In this document: positions 24,554-33,451 of the stretch, piece by piece | How positions within the stretch are numbered: the stretch's first letter is position 1 | Layout: each line of letters begins with the position of its first letter | DNA from: Rhodospirillum sp. UBA1311 | GTDB lineage: Bacteria; Pseudomonadota; Alphaproteobacteria; Rhodospirillales; Rhodospirillaceae | Length of the DNA stretch: 35,639 nt | Assembly: GCA_002307145.1 (NCBI GenBank) | Contig: DBTR01000092.1 | Location: 37,548 to 73,186 of the forward strand | Direction: 5' to 3' | Notes under the pieces: model-generated | Database searches by the model: none | What the model was told of the DNA's origin: nothing | Seen by the model: the letters and a program-made list of their open reading frames with translations, nothing else | Program-made: the position numbers and the translations under genes

Positions 24554-25930
24554 TCAGAAATTCAGCACGAAACTCATGGATCCCATGACGTTGTTATAGT
24601 TGTAATTCGGCAAATTAGAATCCGAAGTCGTATATTCGAGCACCAGTAACAGCGCCAGTCTTTCGGCAACCGGGAAAAGCTGGGAGGCGCCAACGCGCCA
24701 CTCCACGTCCTCACGGGTCTTGCCGGGATCAACCTGGGGGTCTGCCCCATCATAGTCACGAAGGCTCGGACCGCCATACACGCTGGTGTACCAGGGCTTG
24801 CCGCTCTGGTTGAGCGGATTGTCGTAGCCCACGCCGTAGCTCAGGCGGCCTTCGATGCTTTGATAGGTGAAATACTCGCGACCGGCCTGGTGGTCGCGCA
24901 ACGTCAGACCGAGCGAAGCGATCTGACGCGGGGCGATTTCCTGCACGGCGCTGAAATACAGGTATTGCTCATACCCGCTTTGCGCGCCGGAATCCGCGAT
25001 ATCGCCGCGCTCATCATAAAAATTGCGACGGATATCGTAGGTCGCGCCCAAGAGAGTCGCGCCGCCGTTCAGAGAATAGGCGAGATCCAGACCACCCCCG
25101 GCGGCGGCCATATACTGGTTGCCGTCGAGCAGCATTTCGCCGACGCCGACATAAGGCTTCAGCGTCAGGTCGGGAAGATCGGCCGGAGACGGCTTGAAGC
25201 GCACGCCGGTGGTTGCGTTGAGGACAGCGAGATCCTGCGGGTCGGTCTTTGGGTTCTGGGAATCGTAGTGTGCCGCACTCGAATACCGATTGGCGAACAG
25301 CGATCCGGTCGTCACCAGGGTCGCGCTGTTCTGGGTCAAAAGATCCTTTTCGTGAACGGCGGACGCGCTCAGAAACGCATCGATGTCGCTGTTGCGCCGG
25401 GATCGCTCGGGGATTTCAACCCGATTGCCGCCGAAACTCAGCGAATCAGCGGATGTGGCGGCGGTCGGATTGGTTTGTCCGCGCATACCCAGTGCAATCG
25501 TCCCGTTTAGTCTGCCACCCGGAGCGTTGCGCCGTTTGACGTCATCCAGGAGCCGTTCCGCATCGCTGCGGGCCTGCCCGACGAGGCGCGGATCGGAGAG
25601 GGCCGATTGCAGGTAGGTTTCCGCCATTTCATAGGAGCCGACGCGATAGTAGAGAACGCCGAGTTCCACGCGAATCGAAGGATCCGCCGCCGGGTCGAGC
25701 AGCAGACGCTCCAATGCCGCAATCGCTCCTTCGAAATTCCCGCTCTCGACCAGAACGGAAGCGTAGCTCCGGCCGCTCTGGAGGCTCCCCGGGTTGCGCA
25801 GGACCTCGGTAAAAGCCTGATCGATCTGCTCTTTGACGTTGACCCGGGGGACCTCTTGCGCCGAGGCAGGAGCCAGGAACAAACAAAGTCCGCCCAGCAA
25901 CGCGGGGGGCACGAGACGATTACGCCACAT
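24554..25930 (-). CDS. TPR plus beta-barrel outer-membrane protein (Slam-like layout)
   Basis: This is a 458-residue exported protein. The signal peptide ends ASA (about residue 24). The TPR-like region (about 30-135) contains ASVLVESGNFEGAIAALERLLLDP and ELGVLYYRVGSYEMAETYLQSAL. The remainder (about 150-458) alternates polar and hydrophobic residues with many aromatic ends and finishes SMSFVLNF, a C-terminal phenylalanine typical of outer-membrane barrels. This layout resembles surface lipoprotein assembly modifiers and related DUF560 proteins. It is the first gene of the minus-strand operon and probably helps move or anchor a product at the cell surface. Confidence 0.85.
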   Translation of the reverse strand: MWRNRLVPPALLGGLCLFLAPASAQEVPRVNVKEQIDQAFTEVLRNPGSLQSGRSYASVLVESGNFEGAIAALERLLLDPAADPSIRVELGVLYYRVGSYEMAETYLQSALSDPRLVGQARSDAERLLDDVKRRNAPGGRLNGTIALGMRGQTNPTAATSADSLSFGGNRVEIPERSRRNSDIDAFLSASAVHEKDLLTQNSATLVTTGSLFANRYSSAAHYDSQNPKTDPQDLAVLNATTGVRFKPSPADLPDLTLKPYVGVGEMLLDGNQYMAAAGGGLDLAYSLNGGATLLGATYDIRRNFYDERGDIADSGAQSGYEQYLYFSAVQEIAPRQIASLGLTLRDHQAGREYFTYQSIEGRLSYGVGYDNPLNQSGKPWYTSVYGGPSLRDYDGADPQVDPGKTREDVEWRVGASQLFPVAERLALLLVLEYTTSDSNLPNYNYNNVMGSMSFVLNF

Positions 25931-26159
25931 CGTTAGCTCACCCTATCTGGAAGGCTCCTGGAAACTGGCGCAATGCGTCGAGTCACGGCAAAAACCACTT
26001 CCATGCAGCACAGTTGTTAATGATCTCCGGTTAAGCCTTTTAAAGTCAAGGATATAAAGTCACTATGGACGAAAATCAGGGATGGACAATATCTCCCCCA
26101 GGACGTGAGCATGTTGCGGACCTGCGGATTATCGGTTGCACCAACCCGACGGACCCCAG

Positions 26160-29100
26160 ATGACCCGAATGCATGGTGTTGTGTTGAGTGATTTGATCGA
26201 TGCTCTCGAAGCCGGGCGCTGGGATTTTCTGAAGGAGGCGGTCGACCGTGGCGCGCTGCCACCATCACGGCTAAACAATCTTCTCGCTTCCGGCACTTGG
26301 GAGGCAGCCACTGCCCCGCAGGACGATCCGCTCTTGCCGAGCTACGCCCTGCTAAGAGCGCTGAAAAAACCCGAGGCGGTCGTCGCCCGGCTCTGCCGGG
26401 CAGCCCGCGAGGCTTCAGCCCTGCGCGGCACGGCCTCGGTCGAAATCTATCGTGCGGTGCTGGCGTTCGACTCCGGCCACGCGGAATCCTTGCTGGCGCT
26501 CGCCTGGAACGAATACGGCCGCGGCAATCTCCCCGACGCTGTGGAATATGCCGAGCGTGCCCTGCAAAGGTGCCCCGGCGACGCCGAGGCGCAGGCGACC
26601 ACCGGCTGGCTGCTCTGGGAGGTCGGAAGCGGCGAGCGCGCTGTGGAACTTCTCCGCGCAACCGTCGAGCGCCACCCGCAGTTCGCAACGGCCCATTGGT
26701 ATCTCGGGCATATTTACAGCCGCCTGGGACGCTTCGCCGAAGCGGAATATCTGCTGCGCCGCTCCCTCGCCCTGGCACCCGAGCAGGATGAAGCGGCAGT
26801 TTCGCTGGCGTGGGTTCTGGCCGGAATGGGACGGCTCGACGCCGCCCTGGAACTGGCTCACGCCGCCGCTCAACGCGCGCCGACCCCGCATCGCTTCGCG
26901 CAGCTCGGCCAACTCCTCGCGCAGCATGGAGACGACGACGCGGCGCTCGTTCTCCTTCAACGGGCCGCCAAACAAATGCCCGGCGATTCCGCCCTATCCG
27001 GTACCATCGCGGAAATATTGAGCCGGAACGGCCGCGGCAGAGAGGCGCTTGCCATGCTTGAGGCGGTCCTCTCGGCCTTTCCCGACGACCGGCGATTGCT
27101 GCTGCACTGGGCAATGATACTACGAGAAAACCACTCCGAAGCCCAGGCCGCACTTGTCGCCGGCCAGATCGTCGCGCGGTGGCCGACGTGGGGCGAGGGG
27201 TGGCTCCTTTACGGATACATCGAACGCGATCGCGATCGCCCCGAAAGCGCGTGGACCTGCTTCGTCAAGGCGGAAACCTCCGATCCGTCGCTGATCGCCG
27301 CGGTCGTCGCACGCTCGCGGCTACTCTCGACGCTCGGCCGGAGCTCCGAAGCCGCCGAACTCATGGAACATACGCTGCGCCGGGTTCCCGACCATCCTGC
27401 CGTTCGCAAACAGTTGGTCTGCGCTCTGCTGGACCTGCGCAAGGGCGGCGAGGCCCGCCCCCACATTCACGCCCTGCTTCGCCGAACACCGGACGCTGCT
27501 GATCTGTGGACGGCATTGTCCGCCGCGCTCCACCGGATCGGTCGCCTCACAACCGCCCGCCTCGCGACCCGCCGTGCCTGCCGTTTGGCTCCAAACAACT
27601 GCGATGCCCTGCAGCAAGCCGCAGTGTTGGAGTTGGAGTGCGGAAATCTTCCGGCCGCGGCGAATATCTGCCATGCCCTGCTGCAGTTGGCCCCGAATTC
27701 GGTCGCCGCGCATGTGACGACGGCTTTCACCCACATCGCTTCCGGCCATCTGCTACCCGCCGAGCGTCATGCCGAGCAGGCGGTCGCCCTCGCCCCCCGG
27801 GATCCGGACGCTTGGCGTTGCCTCGGAGAGGTGCGACATCACCAAGGCCGCCTCGCCGAAGCGGAAGATGCCTTGCACAACGCCCACACGCTGGCCCCCG
27901 ATCGCAGCGAGGTTCTCGGTCGGCTCGCGTGGGTGCTGGCGGACGACGACCGGCTGCCCGAGGCCTTGATCGCGGTACGCAAGGGATGCGATCAGAATCC
28001 CGAAAACCCGGAGCGATGGCTGGAATCGGCAGAGATGCAGGCGCTCTCCGGTCGCCTGGACGACGCGATCGCCACCGCTCGGAAAGCCCTCGACCGCGAT
28101 CCGCAGGGACTCGCCGCCACCGCCTTGCTGGCGCGGCTCTGGCTCCTCCGCGGACTCGTCGAGCCCGGCAGCAGCGACACCGCGTGGCGGAACGCAGCCG
28201 GATTTGCCGGAAGCGCGCTTTACCGCGACCGACGGCACCACGATGCGGCGCTGACCGCGATCCGGCTGAGCGCTGCCGATCGGCAGTTCGCCGATCTGGT
28301 GCGGTTGCTGCCGGACGATGCCCACCGGCATGTCTTGCGGGAGTTCCTGGAACGGTTGCCGGGCTTCGGCAACGTCGCGGAAATTTCGCGGATCGCCCGG
28401 GCCGCACGCGCGGCCTTCCCGCAGGATACCGAAATCGGCATCGCCTGCTTGTATCTCGAAGCGATGTCGGGACGGGCACCGCCTGCCGAAGCCGCCCGAC
28501 AGATCCGGCAATGGGGCTTGGAGCACGGGGTCGACTGGGGGCCGCAACCGCCACGGCCGCGATTGGCCGCCACCCCCGGCAGACGCCTGCACGTCGCCTA
28601 TCTTGCCGCTCAATATCACCATGCGTTGCTGACCGGGGTCCTCGCCGCGCACGATCCCGCCATCGTCGCGCTACATCTGTACACCGATACCCCCGCTCCC
28701 TTGCCACCCGACTTGAGATCACGCGTGATTCTGCACCCACTTGCCGGTGTCGATTTGACGGCATCCTTCGCCGCCAACGGCATCGATGTGGCCGTGGATA
28801 CGGTCGGCCTGCACCCGTTTCACGGCCAAGCCGAGGTCTTGCGCTTTTTGCGGCGCCGCGTCGCTCCGCTGCAATGCGGCTGGCTAGGAAGCTGGGGGCC
28901 GGGGAGCGGTCTGTTCGACATTCTGATTTCCGATGCCGTAGCCCTGCCGTCCGCATGTGCCGAGCACCACGACGAAGAAGTTCTCTACCTCGCGGGCGGC
29001 CAATGGAGCTGGACACCGCCGACCGTCGCCCCACCCGTGTCCCCCTTGCCCGCCGAGAGAGCCGGCGTCGTCACCTTCGGCTGCTCGGTGCGCGGCTTCC

Positions 29101-31655
29101 GCATCGACGTCACCTGCCTGGAAACCTGGGCAAGTCTGCTTGCGGTCGTACCGGAAGCGCGCCTGATGCTGCTCGGGCGCCAAGCGCAAGATTGGGAGTT
29201 CCGATCGAAGTTCGCCGAGATCCTGAAGATCCGCGGCGTCGCTTCGGAACGGGTGATCTACCGTTTCAGGCAATCCTATGCAGATCATCTCGCAACCTTC
29301 GCCGATATCGACATCGCGCTCGATACGTTCCCGGCCAACGGCGGCTTGTGCCTTCCCGACGCCTTGTGGATGGGCGTACCGGTCGTGACCTTGGCGGGAA
29401 CCGGCGGGCTTGCCGAACGGCAGGGGGCATCGCTCCTCACCTCGGCGGAATGCACCGAGTGGATCGCCCGGAGCCCCGCCGAATACATCGAAATCGCGAG
29501 CGGCCTCGCCACCGACCTCGAAAAATTGGCTCAGACCCGCAGAACGCTTCGTAGCCGCGTGGGTACGTCGCCGTTATCGGATGCACGCCGGATCGCGTCC
29601 CAATTGGAGGCGACATGGTGGAAGTTCCGCGACGGGCTGGAGAACATCGCAGCAGCGCCCGACACCAAAAGTCGATGCCAGGCGCTCGCCCAACGCAGTC
29701 TCGCGCCCTGGCTGGAGCGCGGCCGGACGCTGACGCTGCCGACTGCGGATACCCCCGAGGTATCGGTCGTGGTGGTGCTGTACAATCAGGCGGGTCTCAG
29801 CCTGCAAACCCTCGTCGCACTGGCGGATCAGGAAGCGGTGAGCTTCGAAACCATCATCGTCGACAACGCCTCGACCGATGAGACGCGGGCCATGCTGTCC
29901 CGGATCGACGGTGCAACCGTGATCCGCAACGGCGCCAACCTGGGCTTCCTGCTGGCCGCCAATCAGGGCGCGAGCGTCGCACGCGGCAAGCACATCCTGT
30001 TCCTGAACAATGATGCCAAACTGCACCGGGGCGCCCTCGCGACCGCCGTGCGCCGCATCGAATCCGATCCGTCGATAGGTGTCGTCGGCGGACGCATCAT
30101 CTTGACCGACGGCACTCTCCAAGAGGCGGGGTGCGTGGTCTTCAACGACGGATCGACCGGTGGCTACGGGCGGGGCGAGGATCCGAACCGCTCCGAATTC
30201 CGCTTCGTGCGCGATACCGATTACGTTTCCGGGGCGTTCCTGCTGCTCCCCCGCCCTCTATGGCAAGCTCTCGGCGGCTTCGACGCTGCGCTGGCACCCG
30301 CCTACTATGAGGATGCCGATCTCTGCCTGCGCGTCCGCCGCGCCGGTTTTCGCGTGGTCTACGACCCCGACGTGGTGCTGACCCACGTCGAGGGAGGGAG
30401 CACCATAACCTCCGACACCGCCGCCGAAATGATGCGCCGCAATCGCGGGGCTTTTTCCCGGAATCATGCCGAGATCCTGAGTTCCAGACCGTCCCCGGCT
30501 TCGGCACGCCCCCTGCGGGATCGCTGGGCGGCGGTGCCGGCGCCCCGGATTCTGGCGATCGACAATGGTGTCCCGCACATCGCCGGAGGCGCGGGAAACC
30601 CGCGCGCCCGGCTGATGATGGCGGAGTTGGCGGATTGTCATGTCACCTTCTTCCCGATGTGGCATCCCGAACCCGACTGGCGGGCCGTATACCGCACCCT
30701 TCCCGCCACGATCGAGTTTGCGGCGGAGGAACACGCGGCAACACTGGAGAATTTTCTCGATCGTCGCCAGGGGCTCTACGACATCCTGTTGGTCAGCCGC
30801 CCGCCCAACATGGCCGCCGTCGACGAAATCCGCCGCCGCCGTCCCGGCCTTTTCGATGGAATGCGCATCGTCTACGACGCCGAGGCGTTGTTCGCGGCGC
30901 GCGACATCACTCGGGCCGCAACCATAAACACACCGATGCGCCCCTCCGAGATCAAGCGGTTGATGCGGGCAGAATTGGATCTCGCGGCTACGGCGGATGC
31001 GGTCCTAGCGGTCTCTCCGCGGGAAGCCCGATTGTTCGCCGCCTCCGGGGCGAAGAGCGTCCATATCGTCAGCCATGCCACGTCGCCCCGTATGGCCGCT
31101 CCCGGCCGTGCCGATCGAGAGGGTTTCTTGTTCGTCGGCGCCCTGACTTCCGGCTCGCCCAACGAAGACAGTCTGGTGTGGCTGGTCGAGAGCGTCCTGC
31201 CGCGCCTGTCCAAGCGTTGGACGGGAAGCATTCCCGCCGTCACCATCATCGGCGAGTGCCGGTCCGCCCGGGTGGCAGCCCTTGCTTCCGAACGCGTCCG
31301 TCTGGTCGGACGGGTTGACGATCCCGGCCCCTGGTATGATCGAGCCGCCGTGTTCGTCGCGCCGACGCGCTTCGGCGCGGGCATTCCCCTCAAGGTGATC
31401 GAGGCCGCTTGCGCCGGAGTGCCGGTGGTCGCCACGTCTCTTCTGACGCGTCAATTGGGCTGGAGCTCTGGGGGAGAGATCTTGTCGGCACGAGACGCCG
31501 ACGGTTTCGCCGCGGCCATGGCCGCGCTTCACCAGGATGCCGGGCTATGGCAACGGATCCGGAACGCAGCCACGGCGCGTGTCGTCGAGGACAACGACCC
31601 CGTCCGTTTCGGCACGACCCTGCGTGCGGCACTGTCGATCGAGCCCGCCCCGTGA
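26160..31655 (+). CDS. Giant TPR-OGT-GT2-GT4 multi-domain glycosyltransferase
   Basis: This is a cytoplasmic-looking protein of 1831 residues with no signal. Residues about 85-690 are TPR repeats (at least a dozen; for example EAEYLLRRSLALAPEQDEAA). About 807-1158 is an O-GlcNAc transferase/SPINDLY-type GT41 domain with YLAAQYHHALL, FGCSVRGFRID and DIALDTFPANGG followed by LWMGVPVVTLAG. About 1199-1440 is a GT2 domain with VVVVLYNQ, VDNASTDET, LFLNNDAK and YYEDADLCLRVRR. About 1461-1831 is a GT4-like GT-B domain with FLFVGALTSGSPNEDS and PTRFGAGIPLKVIEAACAG. TPR-OGT proteins modify protein side chains, so this may build a glycan stepwise on a protein or carry several steps of one polymer. The start is ATG 26160 (weak ribosome site); TTG 26136 and ATG 26169 are alternatives. 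Confidence 0.92.
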   Translation: MTRMHGVVLSDLIDALEAGRWDFLKEAVDRGALPPSRLNNLLASGTWEAATAPQDDPLLPSYALLRALKKPEAVVARLCRAAREASALRGTASVEIYRAVLAFDSGHAESLLALAWNEYGRGNLPDAVEYAERALQRCPGDAEAQATTGWLLWEVGSGERAVELLRATVERHPQFATAHWYLGHIYSRLGRFAEAEYLLRRSLALAPEQDEAAVSLAWVLAGMGRLDAALELAHAAAQRAPTPHRFAQLGQLLAQHGDDDAALVLLQRAAKQMPGDSALSGTIAEILSRNGRGREALAMLEAVLSAFPDDRRLLLHWAMILRENHSEAQAALVAGQIVARWPTWGEGWLLYGYIERDRDRPESAWTCFVKAETSDPSLIAAVVARSRLLSTLGRSSEAAELMEHTLRRVPDHPAVRKQLVCALLDLRKGGEARPHIHALLRRTPDAADLWTALSAALHRIGRLTTARLATRRACRLAPNNCDALQQAAVLELECGNLPAAANICHALLQLAPNSVAAHVTTAFTHIASGHLLPAERHAEQAVALAPRDPDAWRCLGEVRHHQGRLAEAEDALHNAHTLAPDRSEVLGRLAWVLADDDRLPEALIAVRKGCDQNPENPERWLESAEMQALSGRLDDAIATARKALDRDPQGLAATALLARLWLLRGLVEPGSSDTAWRNAAGFAGSALYRDRRHHDAALTAIRLSAADRQFADLVRLLPDDAHRHVLREFLERLPGFGNVAEISRIARAARAAFPQDTEIGIACLYLEAMSGRAPPAEAARQIRQWGLEHGVDWGPQPPRPRLAATPGRRLHVAYLAAQYHHALLTGVLAAHDPAIVALHLYTDTPAPLPPDLRSRVILHPLAGVDLTASFAANGIDVAVDTVGLHPFHGQAEVLRFLRRRVAPLQCGWLGSWGPGSGLFDILISDAVALPSACAEHHDEEVLYLAGGQWSWTPPTVAPPVSPLPAERAGVVTFGCSVRGFRIDVTCLETWASLLAVVPEARLMLLGRQAQDWEFRSKFAEILKIRGVASERVIYRFRQSYADHLATFADIDIALDTFPANGGLCLPDALWMGVPVVTLAGTGGLAERQGASLLTSAECTEWIARSPAEYIEIASGLATDLEKLAQTRRTLRSRVGTSPLSDARRIASQLEATWWKFRDGLENIAAAPDTKSRCQALAQRSLAPWLERGRTLTLPTADTPEVSVVVVLYNQAGLSLQTLVALADQEAVSFETIIVDNASTDETRAMLSRIDGATVIRNGANLGFLLAANQGASVARGKHILFLNNDAKLHRGALATAVRRIESDPSIGVVGGRIILTDGTLQEAGCVVFNDGSTGGYGRGEDPNRSEFRFVRDTDYVSGAFLLLPRPLWQALGGFDAALAPAYYEDADLCLRVRRAGFRVVYDPDVVLTHVEGGSTITSDTAAEMMRRNRGAFSRNHAEILSSRPSPASARPLRDRWAAVPAPRILAIDNGVPHIAGGAGNPRARLMMAELADCHVTFFPMWHPEPDWRAVYRTLPATIEFAAEEHAATLENFLDRRQGLYDILLVSRPPNMAAVDEIRRRRPGLFDGMRIVYDAEALFAARDITRAATINTPMRPSEIKRLMRAELDLAATADAVLAVSPREARLFAASGAKSVHIVSHATSPRMAAPGRADREGFLFVGALTSGSPNEDSLVWLVESVLPRLSKRWTGSIPAVTIIGECRSARVAALASERVRLVGRVDDPGPWYDRAAVFVAPTRFGAGIPLKVIEAACAGVPVVATSLLTRQLGWSSGGEILSARDADGFAAAMAALHQDAGLWQRIRNAATARVVEDNDPVRFGTTLRAALSIEPAP

Positions 31656-32545
31656 TCGCGCCGCCGCCGTTGACGCAATCCTGGCCATTGCCCCTGCGCC
31701 GTCTGCTGGTCGAAGGTCGGCGAGCATTGCGGCGAGGCGACAATCTTGAGGCTGCAAAAGCTTTCAGGCAAGCGCTCGCCCGCGAATCCAACATTCCCGA
31801 AGCGCATTTCGGACTGGCCCAGGCTCTTCGTCCGGGGTCGGACTATCTGGAGTGGCTTGAAACCCTCCACCTGTCCCTGCACCCTCACGTGTACCTGGAA
31901 ATCGGCGTCGAGACCGGCCGCAGCTTGCGATTGGCGGCATCGGATACGTACGCTTTCGGGATAGACCCCGATTGCCGGCTGCCACCCGACTGCCGATTGC
32001 CGCCGACGACGCGGATCGTCTCGCGGTCGAGCCAGGACTTCTTCGCCGATTCCGAAGCGGTCGCCGCCTTCCCTGCTCCCCTCGATTTCGCATTCATCGA
32101 TGGCGACCACCGTTTTGCGAGCGTTCTGCACGATTTCATCGCCGTCGAGGCCCTTGCGGCTCCGAACGCCGTCATCGCCATCCACGACACATGGCCTCTC
32201 AATGCGGCGACGGCGGCCACGGTTCGGAACACCGGCTTCTACACGGGAGACTGCTGGAAAATCGTGCCGTGCCTCCGGGCGATCCGACCCGATCTGCATC
32301 TGCTCACCATTTCAACCCTTCCGACGGGTCTGACGCTGGTCACCGCCCTCGACCCGGCGTCAACTGTCTTGCGGGATCGCTATGAGTCGATTCTCGCGGC
32401 GTTCGCGTCTTTGCCTTATCGGCCGGAAATTGCCCTCCGCCTGGCTCTTACCGGCAACACTCCGGATGCCCTGGATCAGGTTATGGCGTGGCGAGCCACT
32501 GCGACCGCGAAATCGTCCCGACACCGGCCGATCGACCGCAAATGA
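31652..32545 (+). CDS. TPR-linked class I methyltransferase (Methyltransf_24 type)
   Basis: This is a 297-residue protein starting at GTG 31652, whose GTGA overlaps the stop of the giant glycosyltransferase, so the two are coupled. The N-terminus (about 10-60) looks like a TPR pair (EGRRALRRGDNLEAAKAFRQ). The methyltransferase part has YLEIGVETGRSLRLAA (motif I region), DFAFIDGDHRFASVLHDF and NAVIAIHDTW, matching the SAM-dependent Methyltransf_24 family. The duplicated DCRLPPDCRLPP sits between them. It probably methylates a sugar or carrier made by its neighbour. Its last 70 bases overlap the end of the convergent methyltransferase gene. Confidence 0.82.
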   Translation: MIAPPPLTQSWPLPLRRLLVEGRRALRRGDNLEAAKAFRQALARESNIPEAHFGLAQALRPGSDYLEWLETLHLSLHPHVYLEIGVETGRSLRLAASDTYAFGIDPDCRLPPDCRLPPTTRIVSRSSQDFFADSEAVAAFPAPLDFAFIDGDHRFASVLHDFIAVEALAAPNAVIAIHDTWPLNAATAATVRNTGFYTGDCWKIVPCLRAIRPDLHLLTISTLPTGLTLVTALDPASTVLRDRYESILAAFASLPYRPEIALRLALTGNTPDALDQVMAWRATATAKSSRHRPIDRK

Positions 32546-33387
32546 TCGGAGGCATCGATAAGGAGTTCCAGGTATTCCGGCGCGTCTTCGAAGTTCTGCG
32601 CCAGGTTGGCCAGCGCCAGGTAGAGAAGGTTGCCGCCATAAGGCCGAACCGCCTCCACCGCCAATGTCGCGCGCATCACGGAAAGGATATCGCTGGAGCG
32701 AGGGGCCTCACTGGGGTCGAGGGCGATCACCTCGGCCACCGAGGCAGCCCGGAAGCCGCGTCTGCTGTATCCCGCGGCGTTGGTTACCAGATTTTCGGGC
32801 AGCACCTGGAGGAGCCGATTGATCTGCATGACCTGGGCCGCATCATATTGCAGCCGGTCGGGGCCGACATAGTCATCGAGAAAAAACCACCCCCCCGGCC
32901 TCAAGACCTGCCGGATCACCTCGAACGCCCCTTCCAGGTTCTCGCAATGGTGCAGAGCGCTGCTGCTGAAGACCGCATCGAAGGGCCCGACCACGTCGAG
33001 CGCATTCATATCGGCCTGACGATACGTGATGCCCGTCAGGCCTTCGTCCCGCGCCCCCTTCGCCGCCGTCGCGATCACCCGCGGCGAAAGATCAACGGCC
33101 ACGACTTCGGCCAGTCGGCCTGTGCGGATCAAAGCTCTTTCCAGTCCGGCGTCTCCGCAGGCGAGAACCAATCCTCGCCGCAGCGGAAGCGACTGCTCGG
33201 CTTCCACACGACGAAAGAACCAGTCGATCGGCGCCAAAGCCTCGTCTCCCGTGACATGACGGTTCATCATCCGCCGAACTGCGGGCAACGTCCCCCACTG
33301 GCGTCCCGCCGCCTCCCACGCCGTCGGATCGCCCCAGACCGCGTCAACTTTCCTCTCGTCTTCTGTCCTGAAAAGCGGTTCCGTCAT
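32476..33387 (-). CDS. Class I SAM-dependent methyltransferase (Methyltransf_11/25 type)
   Basis: This is a 303-residue methyltransferase. Motif I is GLVLACGDAGLERALIRTG, the acidic motif II is VVAVDLSPRVI, then YRQADMNAL, the motif IV segment FDAVFSSSALHHCENLEGAF and LRPGGWFFLDDYVGPDR. The motif I cysteine-glycine-aspartate is slightly unusual. GGAG lies eight bases before ATG 33387. It is transcribed opposite to both neighbours, overlapping the previous gene tail-to-tail by 70 bases and separated by 64 bases from the divergent TylF-fusion gene. Sugar or polysaccharide methylation is likely from context. Confidence 0.88.
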   Translation of the reverse strand: MTEPLFRTEDERKVDAVWGDPTAWEAAGRQWGTLPAVRRMMNRHVTGDEALAPIDWFFRRVEAEQSLPLRRGLVLACGDAGLERALIRTGRLAEVVAVDLSPRVIATAAKGARDEGLTGITYRQADMNALDVVGPFDAVFSSSALHHCENLEGAFEVIRQVLRPGGWFFLDDYVGPDRLQYDAAQVMQINRLLQVLPENLVTNAAGYSRRGFRAASVAEVIALDPSEAPRSSDILSVMRATLAVEAVRPYGGNLLYLALANLAQNFEDAPEYLELLIDASDHLRSIGRCRDDFAVAVARHAIT

Positions 33388-33451
33388 TGATCGTTCTCCG
33401 ATCGTCCTCTGGACGCTTGCAACGGCACTAAGTTTTATGTGAAGGATCGTC

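Noticed and set aside
25931..26159. Promoters in the divergent region between the TPR-barrel and giant glycosyltransferase genes
   Set aside because: TTGACT and TTAAGC hexamers and AT-rich stretches exist around 26030-26075, but no pair with both a good -35 and a good -10 at 16-18 bases stands out.
27506..29554. 682-codon frame inside the giant glycosyltransferase
   Set aside because: It is an alternate frame of the same strand with Arg-rich low-complexity text; the main frame has continuous TPR and OGT motifs.
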